A stretch of DNA of 64,000 bases from Acidovorax sp. GBBC 1281 (GTDB lineage: Bacteria; Pseudomonadota; Gammaproteobacteria; Burkholderiales; Burkholderiaceae_C), in the NCBI RefSeq assembly GCF_028473645.1, contig NZ_CP097269.1, positions 2,560,001 through 2,624,000 on the forward strand, given 5' to 3'. The notes beneath the pieces were generated by a model. It was not told the DNA's origin. It worked only from the letters and a program-made list of their open reading frames with translations, and made no database searches. Within the stretch, counting starts at the first letter, position 1. Each line of letters opens with the position of its first letter. The position numbers and the translations under genes are program-made. Shown here piece by piece: positions 28,939-38,854 of this stretch.

Positions 28939-29658
28939 TCAGTTGTCGGTTTCTGCGATGCGCATCAGGGCTTCGCGGTCACGCACCACGAGGCCGCCCG
29001 GCTCGATGCGGATGGCGTCCTCGCGCTCCATCGATTTGAGTTCCTGGTTCACGCGCTGGCGCGAGGCGCCCAGCAGTTGCGCCAGCTCTTCCTGCGCCAG
29101 TTGCAGGCCGATGCGCATCTCGCGCCCGTCCGAGAGGCTGGGAATGCCGTAGCTGCGCACCAGGTGCAGCAACTGCTTGGCCAGCCGCGCGCGCAGGGGC
29201 AGGGTGTTGAGGTCTTCCACCAGGCCGTAGAGCTGGCGGATGCGCCGCGCATGCAGGCGCAGCATGGCTTCGTAGAACTCCACATGCGCGCTGAGGATCT
29301 TGCGGAAGTCGGCCTTGGCCACGCACAGGATGGTCGTGTCGCCATGAGCATAGGCATCGTGCGTGCGGCGGTCCCCGTCGAAGATCGCCACGTCGCCGAA
29401 CCAGATGCCGGGCTCCACGTAGGTCAGCGTGATCTGCTTGCCCGAGATGGAGGTGGAGCTCACCCGTACCGCGCCGCGAGCGCACGCGATCCATTCCTCG
29501 GGCGGATCGCCGCGGGCGGCGATCAGGCCGCCGTCCTTGAAGCGTTTGACGTACGCGCATCGGAGAATGTCGTGCCGCAGAGAAGGGGAGAGGGAAGAGA
29601 ACCAGCGACCGGTATTGATCGCTTCACGTTCTTCGATGGTAAGAATGGGGTCGTCCAT
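28939..29658 (-). CDS. Crp/Fnr family transcriptional regulator
   Basis: A 239-residue regulator. The N-terminal cyclic-nucleotide-binding fold spans about 25-145 (VEPGIWFGDVAIFDGDRRTHDAYAHGD), followed by a dimerisation helix and a Crp-type HTH (QLAQEELAQLLGASRQRVNQELKSME, about 180-210). No Fnr-type cysteine cluster is present in the N-terminus, so an oxygen-sensing role is unlikely. It is upstream of and co-oriented with the kinase/dehydrogenase pair (34 bp), so it may control fatty or hydroxy-acid use. Confidence 0.87.
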   Translation of the reverse strand: MDDPILTIEEREAINTGRWFSSLSPSLRHDILRCAYVKRFKDGGLIAARGDPPEEWIACARGAVRVSSTSISGKQITLTYVEPGIWFGDVAIFDGDRRTHDAYAHGDTTILCVAKADFRKILSAHVEFYEAMLRLHARRIRQLYGLVEDLNTLPLRARLAKQLLHLVRSYGIPSLSDGREMRIGLQLAQEELAQLLGASRQRVNQELKSMEREDAIRIEPGGLVVRDREALMRIAETDN

Positions 29659-29849
29659 TGGTCTGTCTTTTGGGTGACTGGTATCGCTTTCATTGTCGCG
29701 CCCGGGACCGGGGCGCCTGCTGCTCGTTGTCCCGGGGCTGTCGCCTGCGTGTCTGGCACACGCGCACGATCACGCCGCGACGCGGCCGTGATGGGCCGGC
29801 GCAAGACGATGGTGGAGCTCAGGGGCGGCGATTCGAGGCGAAATGCCCG

Positions 29850-29892
29850 ATGCCGGCGTTTTATATGCCCTGGTTGCTATCTTATTAATAGC
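29850..29892 (+). repeat. Dispersed palindromic repeat copy R3, at the end of the enoyl-CoA hydratase gene
   Basis: ATGCCGGCGTTTTATATGCCCTGG leads to the core GCTATCTTATTAATAGC (29876-29892). It is closely similar to R2 in both arm and core. The final codons and TAA stop of the reverse-strand gene fall inside it. Confidence 0.8.
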
Positions 29893-30661
29893 GCGCTGGG
29901 CGCTTTTCCAGAAAGGCGGAAATGCCTTCACCCGCGTTGGGGTGCTGCAGGTTGCGCACGAAGTGCTGGCGCTCCTGGGCCAGCTGCGCGGTCAGCGTGT
30001 TCTGCGGGGCCTCGCTGATCAGTTCCTTGATGCTGGCCAGCGCATTGGGGGCGCGTGCGTTCAGGGTGTCTGCCAGCTCCAGCGCGCAGGCCAGGGCCGA
30101 GCCGGCCTGCGACAGCCGGTTGACCACGCCCAGGGCGTGCAGGCGTTCGGCCTCCACCTTGCCGCCGCCCATGAGCATTTCGCTGGCCAGTTGGCGCGGC
30201 ACGGCGTTGGCGAGGCTCCAGCTTGCGCCACCGTCGGGCGACAACGCGATGCTGCTGTAGGCCATGGTGAAGGTCGCGTTGCGCGCCGCCACGATGAGGT
30301 CACAGGCCAGCGCCAGCGAAAATCCAGCGCCGGCCGCTGCGCCCTCGACAGCGGCGATCACCGGCTTGGGGTAGGCGCGAATGGTTTCGATCCAGTGGTG
30401 CAGCGCTTCCACGCCCTGCGCCTGCGACTCGGCATCTTCCTGGCGCCGCGCCAGCAGCCGCTGCAGGTTGCCGCCCGCGCAGAACGTGCCGTCGGCGCCG
30501 GTGATGACCACGCTGCGGACCTCCGCGCTGCGCTCGGTGCCGTTCAGGGCTTCGATGCCTGCCGCGCAGATGGATGGATCGAGCGCGTTGCGCATTTCCG
30601 GGTGGCGGATGGTCAGCACGAGGGTCTGGCCGTGGCTGGTGCTCTGGAGTTGGGCGGGCAT
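29885..30661 (-). CDS. Enoyl-CoA hydratase/isomerase family protein
   Basis: A 258-residue crotonase-fold protein. The oxyanion-hole segments are GADGTFCAGGNLQRL (about residues 55-69) and VEGAAAGAGFSLALACDLIVA (about 105-125). The usual Glu pair of true hydratases is not both present: YSSIALSPDGGASWSL carries Asp-Gly in the second position. It may be an isomerase or a PaaG-like enzyme. The genomic context (3-hydroxyacyl-CoA dehydrogenase directly upstream in the same direction, 69 bp away) points to beta-oxidation or the phenylacetate pathway. The last codons and stop lie in repeat R3. Confidence 0.85.
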   Translation of the reverse strand: MPAQLQSTSHGQTLVLTIRHPEMRNALDPSICAAGIEALNGTERSAEVRSVVITGADGTFCAGGNLQRLLARRQEDAESQAQGVEALHHWIETIRAYPKPVIAAVEGAAAGAGFSLALACDLIVAARNATFTMAYSSIALSPDGGASWSLANAVPRQLASEMLMGGGKVEAERLHALGVVNRLSQAGSALACALELADTLNARAPNALASIKELISEAPQNTLTAQLAQERQHFVRNLQHPNAGEGISAFLEKRPARY

Positions 30662-30730
30662 GGGCGCTTTAGGTAAAAAAGAGGCGGGTGGGACCGGCGA
30701 TGCGCCGGCCCGCAGGGAAGGTCGGTGGGT

Positions 30731-32254
30731 TCACTCTTCTTCGTGCAGCAGGCTGAGCCCGATCGCGCCGCGCCGGCGCAGCCACGGGCTGGGCCGGTAG
30801 CGCGTGTCGCCATACACGGTCTGCATGTTGAACAGCACTTCGAGGATGTTGGTCGGCCCCCAGCGATTGCCCATCGCAAGCGGCCCGAGCGGATACCCCA
30901 GGCCCAGCGTGACCGCCGTTTCCAGGTCGGCCGGGCTGCAGATGCCCTGCTGGCAGATGTCGCTGGCGATGTTCACGATGGTGGCCACCACGCGCTGCGT
31001 GACGAAGCCGCCGCTGTCGCGGATCACGCTCACCGGCTTGCCGTCGCGGGCGAACAGCGCGTGGGCCGCGTTGCGGATGTCCACACGCGTGGCGGGGTTG
31101 GTGGCCAGCACGCGGCGCCTGGTGGTGGCGTCTTCCACCAGCATGTCGATGCCCAGGGTGCGGGCGGGGTCGAGCCGCTCCACCACGGCCACCGTGGTGA
31201 TGTCGAACCCCAGGGGCGCCACCAGCGTGATCGCGTTGGGAGAGGGCGAGGTGCCGGTCTCGATCTGCGCGCCCAGGTCCTTGAGCAACTGGTACAGCTC
31301 GGCCCGCCGCGCGGCGCGGGGAGACACCCAGACCGGCGGTATGTGGTCCACGACCGGCGCGGCCGGCTCCGCGGGCACCTGCGCCACGCCGTCGGCATAG
31401 CGGAAGAAGCCTTCGCCGGTCTTCCTGCCGAGCATGCCGCCGGCCAGGCGCTGGGCGGTGATCACGCTGGGGCGGTAGCGGGGTTCCTCGAAATACTGGT
31501 GGTACACCGACTCCATGACCGGGTGCGACACGTCGAGCGCGGTCAGGTCCATGAGCTCGAAGGGGCCCAATTTGAAGCCGACCTGGTCGCGCAGGATGCG
31601 GTCCACCGTGGCGAAATCGGCAATGCCCTCGCTCACGATCCGCAGCGCTTCGGTGCCGTAGCCCCGTCCCGCATGGTTGACGATGAAGCCCGGCGTGTCC
31701 TGCGCCTGCACCGGGGTGTGGCCCATGCAGCGGGCGTGCGCGGCGAGCCGCTCGCACACGGCGGGGTCCGTGCGCAGGCCGGCGATGACTTCCACCACCT
31801 TCATCAGCGGCACGGGATTGAAGAAATGGAAACCCGCCAGACGCTGGGGGTGTTGCAGCGCCGCACCAATGGCCGTCACCGAAAGCGACGACGTGTTGCT
31901 TGCCAGCACGGTATCTGTGGCGACAATGCGCTCCATCTGTGCAAAAAGCGACTGCTTGGCGTCGAGCCGTTCCACAATGGCTTCGACGATCAGGTCGCAT
32001 TGCGCCAGACCTTCCAGCGAGGACACCGCCGTCAAACGCGCCTGCCAGTCGCCGGCCTGGCTTTCGGTAATGCGGCCCTTGCCTACGAGGCGCAGCCATT
32101 GCTGCTTGATATGGTCAATCGCTTCGCCTGCTGAGTTAGGCTTGGCATCAAATAGAAGAACATTGCTGCCGGCCTGTGCCGCCATCTGGGCAATGCCCTG
32201 GCCCATGGCACCGGTGCCTATGATGCCCACGAAGGAAAATGGGTTGCTGGTCAT
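30731..32254 (-). CDS. 3-hydroxyacyl-CoA dehydrogenase (PaaH-like, duplicated C-terminal domain)
   Basis: A 507-residue NAD-dependent enzyme that oxidises 3-hydroxyacyl-CoA. VGIIGTGAMGQGIAQMAAQAG is the Rossmann motif (about residues 8-28), ASNTSSLSVTAI and GFHFFNPVPLMKVVEVI carry the catalytic Ser/His region, and DTPGFIVNHAGRGYGTEAL and GPFELMDLTALDV begin the C-terminal domain. A second, partial copy of that domain follows (DSGGFVTQRV, GYPLGPLAMGNRWGP). This length and domain repeat match the phenylacetate enzyme PaaH (PaaC). ATG 32254 chosen; an ATG 9 bp upstream is possible. Confidence 0.88.
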   Translation of the reverse strand: MTSNPFSFVGIIGTGAMGQGIAQMAAQAGSNVLLFDAKPNSAGEAIDHIKQQWLRLVGKGRITESQAGDWQARLTAVSSLEGLAQCDLIVEAIVERLDAKQSLFAQMERIVATDTVLASNTSSLSVTAIGAALQHPQRLAGFHFFNPVPLMKVVEVIAGLRTDPAVCERLAAHARCMGHTPVQAQDTPGFIVNHAGRGYGTEALRIVSEGIADFATVDRILRDQVGFKLGPFELMDLTALDVSHPVMESVYHQYFEEPRYRPSVITAQRLAGGMLGRKTGEGFFRYADGVAQVPAEPAAPVVDHIPPVWVSPRAARRAELYQLLKDLGAQIETGTSPSPNAITLVAPLGFDITTVAVVERLDPARTLGIDMLVEDATTRRRVLATNPATRVDIRNAAHALFARDGKPVSVIRDSGGFVTQRVVATIVNIASDICQQGICSPADLETAVTLGLGYPLGPLAMGNRWGPTNILEVLFNMQTVYGDTRYRPSPWLRRRGAIGLSLLHEEE

Positions 32255-32327
32255 GGGGCGCATTATGGCGGCGGCGTATTGGGGAGTACTTATGTGCCAG
32301 AATGGGCCGAACAAAAAAGAAACTGTT

Positions 32328-34583
32328 GTGAAAATAAGTAACGCGATTCTTGGTGCAAGTTTGTCGATGGTTGCCTGCAGCGCCACGGCACTTTCGCTGG
32401 GCGCGAGCCGCGGCGCCGTGGTGCTGGGCGCTCCGGTGGATCTGGTGTTCGAGGTGCAGCCCGACCCGGGCACGGACATCGAATCTTCCTGCGTGGCGGC
32501 CCGGCTGGTTTCCGGCGAGACGCCGGTACCGGACTCCAAGGTGCGGGTGACGCCAATACCCGCCTCGGCCGGCCGATCCGCCGCCGTGCGCGTGCAGGCC
32601 AATGTGTCGGCCGACGAACCCATTCTCACCGCCAAGCTCACCGCGGGATGTCGCGGCGGTGTTACACGAAACTACACTTTTTTTGCGCAGTTGCCCGAAT
32701 CGGCGGCTGGCACCTCCCGCCCCGTGGACCTGGGCCAATTGGCGCGGCCTCGCACGGCACCGGCCACAGGTGCCGGGCTGGCAGGCGACGGCGCGGCTGC
32801 AACGGGTGAGGGGCGGACTTCCGCCGCAGCCACCACCGATGCAGCCCCACGCAGGCCCGCGGCGGCGCCCCGTCCCCCACGGGCCCCTGCCGCGAATGCC
32901 CCCGCACCCCGTGCTGCGGCGGCCCCCGCCACGCCCGCCTCGGGCCGCGGGGTGTTCACCAGCCCGCAGCAGCCGGCGCCCGTTGAGCGCCCCCGCCTGG
33001 TGATGGAGCCCCTGGATGTGTGGCTCGATGCCCCGTTGCCGCTGCGTGCGGCACCGGAGATGGCCGCGCCCACTGCCACCGATGCCAGCCCACAGCGCAC
33101 CGAAGCCGCCGCCCTGTGGAAGGCCCTCAACACGCCGGTGGAAGAACTGCAGCAGTCCGCGGCCCGCACCGGCAAGCTCGAAGCCGAGGTGGCAGCGCAG
33201 CGTGCCCAGGCCACCTCCGAGCGCGCGGCCGCCGCCCAGCTCAAGCAGCAGCTGGAAGCCGCCGAGACCGAGCGGTTTTCTGCCACGGTGGTTTACGGGT
33301 TGCTGGCCTTGCTGGTTCTGGCCCTGGGATTGGCTGCCTGGATCTGGGCGCGCGCACGCCGCCAGTCGGCGCTGTCCTGGAGCCATGCCGTCGCTGCCAG
33401 TGGCGGCAACGGCCCCGTAGCCGGCGCGGTGGTGGATGGGCCGGCAGGGCGCGAGTCCCTCCAGACCGCGCCGCAGGCGGCAGACGATTGGGCGGGCATG
33501 CCCGAGCCGGTCGTGCCCCCGGCCCCTGTGGCGGTGCCCGTGCCCGTGCCTGCACCGATGCCGGCCCCGGCACCCGCCAAGCCCGCGCCGCGCGCCGCCA
33601 CCTTGCCCGAGCGCGCTCCGCCGCCAGTGATGCGCCGCACTGAACCCTCGTTGCGCAGCGCGCCCGCGCCCCTGGCGCCGCCTGCCCCCGTGCCGCCCGT
33701 GTCCTTGGTGCCGCCGCCATCCGCTGTCCGGGCCGCGCCCATCGTGCACCCGGAGGACCTGTTCGACATCCAGCAGCAGGCCGACTTCTTCGTGTCGGTG
33801 GGCGAGCATGACCAGGCCATCGGCGTGCTCAAGCGCCACATTGCCGAGCATGGAGAGACCTCGCCCTTCGCCTACCTGGAGTTGCTGCGCCTATATCACA
33901 CGCTCAGCCGGGTGGAGAGCTTCAATCAGCTGCGGGCCCAGTTCCAGGCGCAATTCAATGCGCAGGTGCCGGAGTTCTCCTCGTTCCACCGGACGGGCCT
34001 GACGCTGGAGAGCTACATGGAAGCGTTGGCAGCCATCGAAGCCGAATGGTCGGCCCCCGAAGTGCTGGAAACCCTCGAAGGCTGCCTGTTCCGTCGCGGC
34101 GAAGACGCCATCGCGTCGCCGTTCGATCTGGCGGCCTACGACGATCTGTTGCTGTTGCTGGCCATCGCGCAGACCACGCCGGCCAATGCCCGCGGTGCTC
34201 CGCCGCCACGCACCCGCACCACACCCCTCACGCCACCGCCGCTGGAAATCGAGCCCGAGCCGGAATTGCCTTCCGCCAGCGCCTTCGGTGTGGACAGCCT
34301 CTCCGCGCGCCGGGAGCAGGAGCTGCAATCGCTGGACTCGCTGTCTGCCGGGTTCTCCTGGGAGTCGATCCCGGCGCCGCTGGCCCCCAAGCCGATTTCC
34401 GAGGCCATGCTGGACATCGACCTGACGGATCCGCCGCCGCTTACGCTGAGCGAGCTGCCCCCAGTGCCCGTCACCGCGCCGCCGTCTGCCGGGCAACCGG
34501 TCGGCTTCGGCATGGACAACGACAAGATGGAACTGCGGCTGGAGCTGGAAGAGCTGGAGCGAAAGCAGCGCACGGACAAGTGA
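32328..34583 (+). CDS. fimV: FimV/TspA-like pilus-assembly and polarity protein
   Basis: About 751 residues from GTG 32328. A signal peptide (NAILGASLSMVACSATALSL) precedes the FimV N-terminal region (LGASRGAVVLGAPVDLVFEV). A long Pro/Ala linker follows, then a coiled coil (EELQQSAARTGKLEAEVAAQ, about residues 275-310), one membrane helix (FSATVVYGLLALLVLALGLAAWIW, about 317-340), a second Pro-rich linker, and a TPR-like cytoplasmic part (DLFDIQQQADFFVSVGEHDQAIGVLKRHI). FimV organises type IV pili and polar components. The typical FimV C-terminal domain is not seen in the last 100 residues, so it may be a shorter relative. A strong terminator follows. Confidence 0.82.
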   Translation: MKISNAILGASLSMVACSATALSLGASRGAVVLGAPVDLVFEVQPDPGTDIESSCVAARLVSGETPVPDSKVRVTPIPASAGRSAAVRVQANVSADEPILTAKLTAGCRGGVTRNYTFFAQLPESAAGTSRPVDLGQLARPRTAPATGAGLAGDGAAATGEGRTSAAATTDAAPRRPAAAPRPPRAPAANAPAPRAAAAPATPASGRGVFTSPQQPAPVERPRLVMEPLDVWLDAPLPLRAAPEMAAPTATDASPQRTEAAALWKALNTPVEELQQSAARTGKLEAEVAAQRAQATSERAAAAQLKQQLEAAETERFSATVVYGLLALLVLALGLAAWIWARARRQSALSWSHAVAASGGNGPVAGAVVDGPAGRESLQTAPQAADDWAGMPEPVVPPAPVAVPVPVPAPMPAPAPAKPAPRAATLPERAPPPVMRRTEPSLRSAPAPLAPPAPVPPVSLVPPPSAVRAAPIVHPEDLFDIQQQADFFVSVGEHDQAIGVLKRHIAEHGETSPFAYLELLRLYHTLSRVESFNQLRAQFQAQFNAQVPEFSSFHRTGLTLESYMEALAAIEAEWSAPEVLETLEGCLFRRGEDAIASPFDLAAYDDLLLLLAIAQTTPANARGAPPPRTRTTPLTPPPLEIEPEPELPSASAFGVDSLSARREQELQSLDSLSAGFSWESIPAPLAPKPISEAMLDIDLTDPPPLTLSELPPVPVTAPPSAGQPVGFGMDNDKMELRLELEELERKQRTDK

Positions 34584-34590
34584 CGTAAAA

Positions 34591-34614
34591 AAAGGCCCTT
34601 CGGGGCCTTTTTCG
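34591..34614 (+). terminator. Rho-independent terminator after fimV
   Basis: A perfect 8-bp stem AAAGGCCC/GGGCCTTT with a TTCG tetraloop (34599-34602), then TTC. It is preceded by an A-run, so it may act on both strands and also stop transcripts from thiE. Confidence 0.92.
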
Positions 34615-34678
34615 ATGCGGGCATGCCGTGCGTTGCGGCTTGCTGCCGTGGCGGCGCGCCTGCCAGGCGTGGCCGGTG

Positions 34679-35602
34679 TCAACCGGCCATGCGGGCCATC
34701 AGATCCTGCGCCGCGGCTTCCGGATCGTCGGCATTGACGAGCGCCCGCACGACGGCGATCGAGCCCACGCCCGTGGCCAGCACCTCGCCGAACTGCGGCG
34801 CCCCGATGCCGCCGATGGCGACCATCGGGTAGTGCCGCATCAGGCGGGCGTAGCCGGCCAGGCGTGCCACCCCCTGGGGCACGGTGGCCATCTTCTTGAG
34901 TGTGGTGGGAAACACCGCCCCCATGGCCACGTAGCTGGGCGCCGCGGCATCGGCGCGCACCATTTCCGCATAGCCGTGGGTGCTGACCCCCAGGCGCAGG
35001 CTGGCGTCGCGGATGGCCTGCAGCTGCGCGGGCACCAGCGCATCCAGGTCTTCCTGGCCCAGGTGCACGCCGTAGGCGCCCGCGTCGATGGCGGCCTGCC
35101 AGTGGTCGTTGATGAACAGCAGGGCATGCGTGCCACGCACGGCGTCCACGGCGGCCCGCACTTCCTGCGCGATGGTTTGTGCGTCGTCCGTCTTGTAGCG
35201 CAGCTGCACGGTGGGTACGCCGGCACGGGCCATGCGGCCCACCCATTGCGCATCGGGCAGCACTGCATAGAGGCCCAGCCGCTCGGGGCAGGCGGGGAAG
35301 GGCTGGCGGTGCGGCAGCGGCTGCAGGCCGAAGTCTTGGGGGGCATCGGGCCACTGCGCGGCGTCGAAGCTGCCGGTGCGGTCCGTCTGCGCCTGCCAGG
35401 CCCGGGCGAGGCACTCGGCATCGCTGGCGATGAAACCCAATGCGCTGCAGGCCTCCAGCGCCGCGCGGTACACCGGGCCGCCCGACAGCGGCACGGGGGC
35501 CGGTTGGGACGGGAAGTCGGCGAAGGCGGCGCCATGCGCGGCCAGGATGGCGCGCACCGATGCGGCGTGCCCCGAAGCGGTTCCGTGCAGCATTTCAGCC
35601 AT
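34679..35602 (-). CDS. thiE: Thiamine phosphate synthase with a ~105-residue N-terminal extension
   Basis: A 307-residue protein. Residues about 107-307 are ThiE, joining HMP-PP and the thiazole phosphate to thiamine phosphate: [49 protein letters not shown] and [18 protein letters not shown]. The usual length is about 210, so the first ~105 residues are extra; their [21 protein letters not shown] segment has no motif I recognise. The start overlaps the end of thiG by 8 bp. It is the last gene of the riboswitch-controlled thi operon. Confidence 0.92.
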   Translation of the reverse strand: MAEMLHGTASGHAASVRAILAAHGAAFADFPSQPAPVPLSGGPVYRAALEACSALGFIASDAECLARAWQAQTDRTGSFDAAQWPDAPQDFGLQPLPHRQPFPACPERLGLYAVLPDAQWVGRMARAGVPTVQLRYKTDDAQTIAQEVRAAVDAVRGTHALLFINDHWQAAIDAGAYGVHLGQEDLDALVPAQLQAIRDASLRLGVSTHGYAEMVRADAAAPSYVAMGAVFPTTLKKMATVPQGVARLAGYARLMRHYPMVAIGGIGAPQFGEVLATGVGSIAVVRALVNADDPEAAAQDLMARMAG

Positions 35603-36425
35603 GGTCGTGGTGCCAGAAAGGGGTGCCCAGCACCGGGGTGCTCGGCTGGGCGGCTTCCTGCGCGGCCATGGCGCCCGCGCGTCGGGCGGTGCGGCCGGCC
35701 TGCACCGCGTCGGCGAAGGCGCAGGCCATGGCCACCGGGTCTTGCGCCAGGGCCACGGCGGTATTGAGCAGCACGCCATCGTAGCCCCATTCCATCACCT
35801 GGCAGGCATGCGAGGGCAGGCCCAGGCCGGCGTCCACCAACATGGGCACGTCCAGGCGCTCGCGCAGCAGTTGCAGCGCGTAGGGGTTGACGGGGCCGCG
35901 GCCGGTGCCGATGGGCGCGGCCCAGGGCATCACCGCCTGGCAGCCCACGTCAACGAGGCGCTGGCAGAGCACGAGGTCCTCGGTGCAGTAGGGCAGCACC
36001 TGGAAGCCGTCGCGGATCAGCTGCGAGGCGGCATCGACCAAGTTCAGCGTGTCGGGCTGCAGCGTGTAGTCGTCGCCGATCAGCTCCAGCTTGATCCAGG
36101 GCGTGCCGAACACCTCGCGCGCCATCTGCGCGGTGGTGATGGCCTCCTGCACGCTGTGGCAGCCGGCGGTGTTGGGCAGCACGGGCACCTCCAGGCGCCG
36201 CAGCAGCTCCCAGAAACCGCTGCCGGTTTCGGCGGCGTTGCTGCCCTGGCGCCGCAGCGAGGCGGTCACCATCGCGGGCCGGGCGCGCTGCACGGCGGCT
36301 TCGAGCACGCTGGGGGAGGGGTAGCGGGCGGTGCCCAGCAGCAGGCGGCTGGAAAAGCGCTGGCCGTACAGGACCAGCGGATCGGCGTCGTCGTTGTCGT
36401 GGGAAGGGTTGGAAGGGGAATGCAT
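35595..36425 (-). CDS. thiG: Thiazole synthase
   Basis: A 276-residue TIM-barrel enzyme forming the thiazole phosphate from deoxyxylulose 5-phosphate, dehydroglycine and ThiS thiocarboxylate. The signature [21 protein letters not shown] opens the fold; [24 protein letters not shown] (Schiff-base Lys) and [18 protein letters not shown] follow. The C-terminal ~20 residues ([12 protein letters not shown]) extend beyond most homologues because the stop lies inside the thiE start region. Confidence 0.95.
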   Translation of the reverse strand: MHSPSNPSHDNDDADPLVLYGQRFSSRLLLGTARYPSPSVLEAAVQRARPAMVTASLRRQGSNAAETGSGFWELLRRLEVPVLPNTAGCHSVQEAITTAQMAREVFGTPWIKLELIGDDYTLQPDTLNLVDAASQLIRDGFQVLPYCTEDLVLCQRLVDVGCQAVMPWAAPIGTGRGPVNPYALQLLRERLDVPMLVDAGLGLPSHACQVMEWGYDGVLLNTAVALAQDPVAMACAFADAVQAGRTARRAGAMAAQEAAQPSTPVLGTPFWHHDHG

Positions 36426-36430
36426 GGCGC

Positions 36431-36628
36431 TCAGCCGCCCGTCACGGGCGAGATCACTTCCACCCGGTCGCCCGCGGCGAGCTGGCGCAGGTGGTACTGG
36501 GTGTTGGGAACGAAAACGGTGTTCACGGCCACCGCGAAGGGCGGGCGCGCGGCGATGGCGGCGAGCGCGTCGGCCACGGTGGCCGTCTCCGGCAGGGTCG
36601 CGGCGGTCTGGTTGATGGTGATGTTCAT
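36431..36628 (-). CDS. thiS: Sulfur carrier protein ThiS
   Basis: A 65-residue ubiquitin-fold protein ending in Gly-Gly (SPVTGG), the C-terminus that is adenylated and thiocarboxylated to donate sulfur to ThiG. It begins [14 protein letters not shown] and lies 5 bp before thiG; its ATG overlaps the thiO stop. Confidence 0.95.
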   Translation of the reverse strand: MNITINQTAATLPETATVADALAAIAARPPFAVAVNTVFVPNTQYHLRQLAAGDRVEVISPVTGG

Positions 36629-37752
36629 GGGGAAAGGGCCGCCTCTTCGTCGAGGTGCAGGGCCAAATCGAAACGGGAGGCCAGTGCCGATTGTCCCTGG
36701 TTCAACCATTCCATGACGGCGTCGAGGATGGCCGGGGCGATCATGAAGCCATGGCGGTACAGGCCGTTGACCTCCAGCACGCGCGGGCGCACCTGGCGGA
36801 GGGCGGGCAGGTTGTCGGGCAGGGTCGGGCGGCATTGCGTGGCCACTTCGAGGATGCGGGCCTCGGCAAAGCCCGAATGCACCGCGTAGGCCGCGCTCAG
36901 CAGTTCTAGCGTGGAGCGCACGCTGGCAGGGGACAGGTCGTCCGATTCGATCTCGGTCGCGCCGATCACGAACAGGTGGTCTTCCTTGGGAGCGATGTAG
37001 ATCGGGTAGCGCGGGTGCACCAGGCGGGTCGGCCGCCGCAGGGTCACCTCGGGCGCATGCACGCGCACGACTTCGCCGCGCACGCCGCGCAGCGCGCTCC
37101 ACTGTGGGCGGGCGCCCAGGCCCCGGCAGTCGATCACCCAGTCGGGCTGGCCAGGCGTGCCGGGCGAAAAGTCCGACGGTGCGCGCGGGCAGTGCCAATG
37201 GGCCTCGATGCCCAGGCCGGCGAAGCTGGCTTCCAGCGCGGCCAGCAGTTGCCGGTTGTCCAGCTGGCCCTCGCCGGGCAGATACAGCCCTTGGGCGAAG
37301 CGCTGGCCCACGGCGGGCTCGTGCGCCTGCACGCCGGCGCTGTCGAGCACCTGCAAAGCCGGCAGTTCGGGCAGCACGGCCGTGGTGCGTTCGAGCTGTC
37401 CGCGCAGCCGGGCGGCCTCAGGCGCGTCCTGGCGGTGCCACAGGATCAGCGTGCCCTCCTGCTGAAAGAACACGGGCCCGTTCAGGCGGGCCAGCAACTG
37501 GGGCCAGCGCGTGAGCGCGTAGTGGCCCATGCGCACCACGCCGGGCTCGGTCACCGCGGACTCCGCCAACGGTGCCAGCATGGCCGCGGCGATGCGCGCC
37601 GCGGCGCCTTGCGCATCGGGCCCGGCGGCGTCGTAGACCGTGACCGCATGGCCCTGGTGGGCCAGCTCCACGGCCAGCAACCGGCCCATGAGGCCGGCGC
37701 CCAAAATGGCAAGGGAGGAGGGCGAGGAAGGGGAAAGAAGAGGGGGGCGCAT
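36625..37752 (-). CDS. thiO: Glycine oxidase ThiO (FAD-dependent)
   Basis: About 375 residues. The FAD-binding motif [21 protein letters not shown] starts near residue 14. [25 protein letters not shown] and the C-terminal [14 protein letters not shown] fit the D-amino acid oxidase fold of ThiO, which makes the dehydroglycine for ThiG. ATG 37752 follows the TPP riboswitch; the frame remains open through the riboswitch but has no better start. It is the first gene of thiO-thiS-thiG-thiE. Confidence 0.92.
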   Translation of the reverse strand: MRPPLLSPSSPSSLAILGAGLMGRLLAVELAHQGHAVTVYDAAGPDAQGAAARIAAAMLAPLAESAVTEPGVVRMGHYALTRWPQLLARLNGPVFFQQEGTLILWHRQDAPEAARLRGQLERTTAVLPELPALQVLDSAGVQAHEPAVGQRFAQGLYLPGEGQLDNRQLLAALEASFAGLGIEAHWHCPRAPSDFSPGTPGQPDWVIDCRGLGARPQWSALRGVRGEVVRVHAPEVTLRRPTRLVHPRYPIYIAPKEDHLFVIGATEIESDDLSPASVRSTLELLSAAYAVHSGFAEARILEVATQCRPTLPDNLPALRQVRPRVLEVNGLYRHGFMIAPAILDAVMEWLNQGQSALASRFDLALHLDEEAALSP

Positions 37753-37811
37753 CGGGTCCGTCTGTCTGCAAGCCAACAGGGGGACAAAACGGGAAGGCTC
37801 CGCCGATGAAA

Positions 37812-37921
37812 CTCCCCACGCCAGCATGACCTGGATCAGGTCGCGGGGCACGCGGGGCGGTGGTGTGGCCGCCAGGCCCCAGGGTATGTTCTCAGTCGCG
37901 CGCCATGGGCGGGACACCCCT
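37812..37921 (-). promoter_or_regulatory. TPP riboswitch before thiO
   Basis: Read on the reverse strand, the elements occur in order: GGGGTGTCCC at the 5' end (37911-37920), CTGAGA (37890-37895), ACCTGATC (37834-37841) and GCTGGCGTGGGGA at the 3' end (37813-37825). These are the conserved J2-3, P4 and closing segments of the THI-box aptamer. It should repress the thi operon when thiamine diphosphate is abundant. Confidence 0.95.
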
Positions 37922-37999
37922 GTTTCGTCCGTGCAGGGATTACAGCACAGTGACCGCGCCCGCCGGTTTGACCTGGCGCATGGGCCATAATTTTTGCCC

Positions 38000-38854
38000 A
38001 TGAACACTGAGACCCTCTCGCCGCCGGCCGTCCGCCGCTACGCACGCGTGCTGTCGATCGCCGGATCGGACAGCGGCGGCGGAGCGGGCATCCAGGCCGA
38101 CCTGAAAACCTTCAGCGCCCTGGGCTGCTACGGCATGACCGCCATCACCGCCCTGACCGCGCAGAACACGCAGGGCGTGCGCGCCATCCACGGCGTGCCG
38201 CCGGACATGCTGCGCCAGCAGATCGATGCGGTGGTGGAGGACATCGGCGTGGATGCCGTGAAGATCGGCATGCTGCATTCGCCCGAGGTGGTGCGCGTGG
38301 TGGCCGATGCCATCCGCCGCCACCGCCTGCCGCACGTGGTGCTGGACCCGGTGATGGTCGCCACCAGCGGTGACCGGCTCATCGCGCAAGAAACGGTGGG
38401 CGTGCTGGTCGAGGCCTTGTTCCCGCTCGCCACGCTGGTCACGCCCAACCTCGACGAAGCGGGCTTGCTGCTGGGCCGGGTGGTGGACGGCGCGGATGCG
38501 CTGGACGCTGCGGCGCGGGACCTGCTGGCGCTCGGCGCGCCGGCCGTGTTGCTCAAGGGCGGCCACCTGCCGGGCGACTGGGTGATCGACGTGCTGGCCG
38601 GGCCGCAGGGCCTGTACCACCGGCTGCAGTCGGCCCGCATCGCCACGCACAACGGGCACGGAACGGGCTGCACGCTGTCGTCCGCGATCGCCGCGCACCT
38701 GGCGCTCGGCGAGCCGCTCGTGCAGGCCGTGGAGCATGCCCGCGCCTACATCCTGGCGGCCATCGCCGCGGGCGCCGATGTGCACACCGGCCGGGGCCAC
38801 GGGCCGCTGAACCATGGGCACAGCCCGGTGGCGCAGCGCATCGTGCATGGCTGA
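38000..38854 (+). CDS. thiD: Bifunctional hydroxymethylpyrimidine kinase/phosphomethylpyrimidine kinase
   Basis: A 284-residue ribokinase-fold enzyme phosphorylating HMP to HMP-PP. VLSIAGSDSGGGAGIQADLKTF (about residues 17-38), VLDPVMVATSGD, VTPNLDEAGLLLG and HGTGCTLSSAIAAHLA with the catalytic Asp/Cys region are all seen. It is divergent from the thi operon and its ATG lies about 80 bp from the riboswitch 5' end. A CATAAT at 37986-37991 is a possible -10 element, which would give a very short leader. The 3' end overlaps the cytX read-through tail. Confidence 0.94.
   Translation: MNTETLSPPAVRRYARVLSIAGSDSGGGAGIQADLKTFSALGCYGMTAITALTAQNTQGVRAIHGVPPDMLRQQIDAVVEDIGVDAVKIGMLHSPEVVRVVADAIRRHRLPHVVLDPVMVATSGDRLIAQETVGVLVEALFPLATLVTPNLDEAGLLLGRVVDGADALDAAARDLLALGAPAVLLKGGHLPGDWVIDVLAGPQGLYHRLQSARIATHNGHGTGCTLSSAIAAHLALGEPLVQAVEHARAYILAAIAAGADVHTGRGHGPLNHGHSPVAQRIVHG

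Noticed and set aside
37968..37991. TTGACC ... CATAAT promoter for thiD
   Set aside because: Spacing is only 12 bp, too short for a sigma-70 promoter; a -10 alone was noted instead.
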